This document shows, one piece after another, positions 41,425-41,671 of a DNA stretch of 41,671 nt. Numbering within the stretch: the stretch's first letter is position 1; every line of letters begins with the position of its first letter. The stretch comes from Syntrophus gentianae (lineage in GTDB: Bacteria; Desulfobacterota; Syntrophia; Syntrophales; Syntrophaceae): contig NZ_FOBS01000028.1 in assembly GCF_900109885.1 (NCBI RefSeq), forward strand, positions 1 to 41,671, read 5' to 3'. Position numbers and translations under genes: made by a program. The notes under the pieces were generated by a model. The model was given only the letters and a program-made list of their open reading frames with translations, made no database searches and was not told where the DNA came from.

Positions 41425-41671
41425 TTAGTTATTTTTCTTTTCTAAAGCAAGTCTTTTAGAAGCCTCCTTGAGCCGGTAACTCTTTCCTTCAAATTTCAGC
41501 AGATGACCGCGGTGCAACAGACGGTCCAGAATGGCCGAAGCTGCAGCATTGTCGCCGAGAAGCTTTCCCCAGTCCTCAATCGGCCGGTTTGAAGTGATCA
41601 TCGTGCTTTTTCGGTGGCGATAACGCTCCAGAATCACATCCAGCAGATCATCAGCGGCGGCCTGCGGCAGA
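41425..41671 (-). CDS. istB: IstB-like ATPase of an IS21-family element (partial)
   Basis: The 3' part of an istB gene; the frame is open to the window edge (81 codons). Motifs of the C-terminal AAA+ domain: DLLDVILERYRHRKS, TMITSNRPIEDW (sensor region) and GDNAAASAILDRLLHRG, ending with SYRLKEASKR. IstB is the helper ATPase for the IstA transposase, which would lie beyond the edge. Confidence 0.88.
   Translation of the reverse strand, partial: LPQAAADDLLDVILERYRHRKSTMITSNRPIEDWGKLLGDNAAASAILDRLLHRGHLLKFEGKSYRLKEASKRLALEKKNN

Noticed and set aside
1-41671. CRISPR array, tRNA or rRNA genes
   Set aside because: No regularly spaced repeats and no tRNA or rRNA sequence blocks were recognised on either strand; a dedicated tRNA scan was not possible here.

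Overview
The window looks like chromosome of an anaerobic, Gram-negative Desulfobacterota (Deltaproteobacteria) bacterium, possibly near Syntrophales. That placement is inference, from the mercury-methylation pair hgcAB, several UGA-containing (selenocysteine) genes, a VPLP-type PEP-CTERM protein, CHASE2/FecR signalling genes and Lol/MacB-like envelope export. No rRNA, tRNA or CRISPR array was found.

Layout. 0.4-2.8 kb: MoxR ATPase and VWA (CoxE-like) pair. 2.9-4.7 kb: ABC-2 exporter. 4.8-8.8 kb: envelope export operon (LolD-like ATPase, FtsX permease, LolA-like carrier, outer-membrane barrel). 9.0-11.1 kb: CDF metal exporter, OB-fold and Spy/CpxP-like periplasmic proteins. 11.4-14.7 kb: thiol-redox cluster (DsbA-like, VKOR-like, two thioredoxins, CcdA) ending in a CopZ/BFD-like [2Fe-2S] protein whose conserved Cys codon is TGA. 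14.7-16.3 kb: scrap zone with remnants of an N-ATPase c subunit, an RND pump and an IS3 transposase around a ProC-like gene.

16.3-23.1 kb: one leftward operon, arsR-acr3-gcvH-like-DGC-DGC-osmC-lpd-lipA-lplA-hesB. It joins arsenite efflux to a complete lipoylation set and ends in a HesB-like gene with an in-frame TGA. Its promoter carries a perfect palindrome between the -35 and -10. Divergent to it are a MarR regulator and an ArsP/DUF318-type permease with a cysteine-pair-rich loop.

24.9-29.9 kb: the most unusual part. An accessory chalcogen/Fe-S cluster holds two IscU/NifU-like scaffolds, a DUF2703 protein, a small protein whose reading frame holds two consecutive TGA codons followed by a perfect hairpin, a MoaD/ThiS-like protein, an AhpD-like protein with a CxxU motif, a C_GCAxxG_C_C protein and a cysteine desulfurase. 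Its left end carries decayed copies of the moaD-like and desulfurase genes, so the module was once duplicated. 30.0-36.5 kb: FecR protein, response regulator, CHASE2 histidine kinase and a hybrid kinase. 36.9-38.4 kb: hgcA-hgcB. 38.7-41.2 kb: PEP-CTERM protein and a double-length ThyX-like protein. The right edge cuts an IS21-type istB gene.

Working model (inference): the 9-30 kb stretch is a metal/metalloid and thiol/selenol redox island. Four separate genes here need UGA read as selenocysteine to make full products, and all four would be truncated by ordinary ORF callers.
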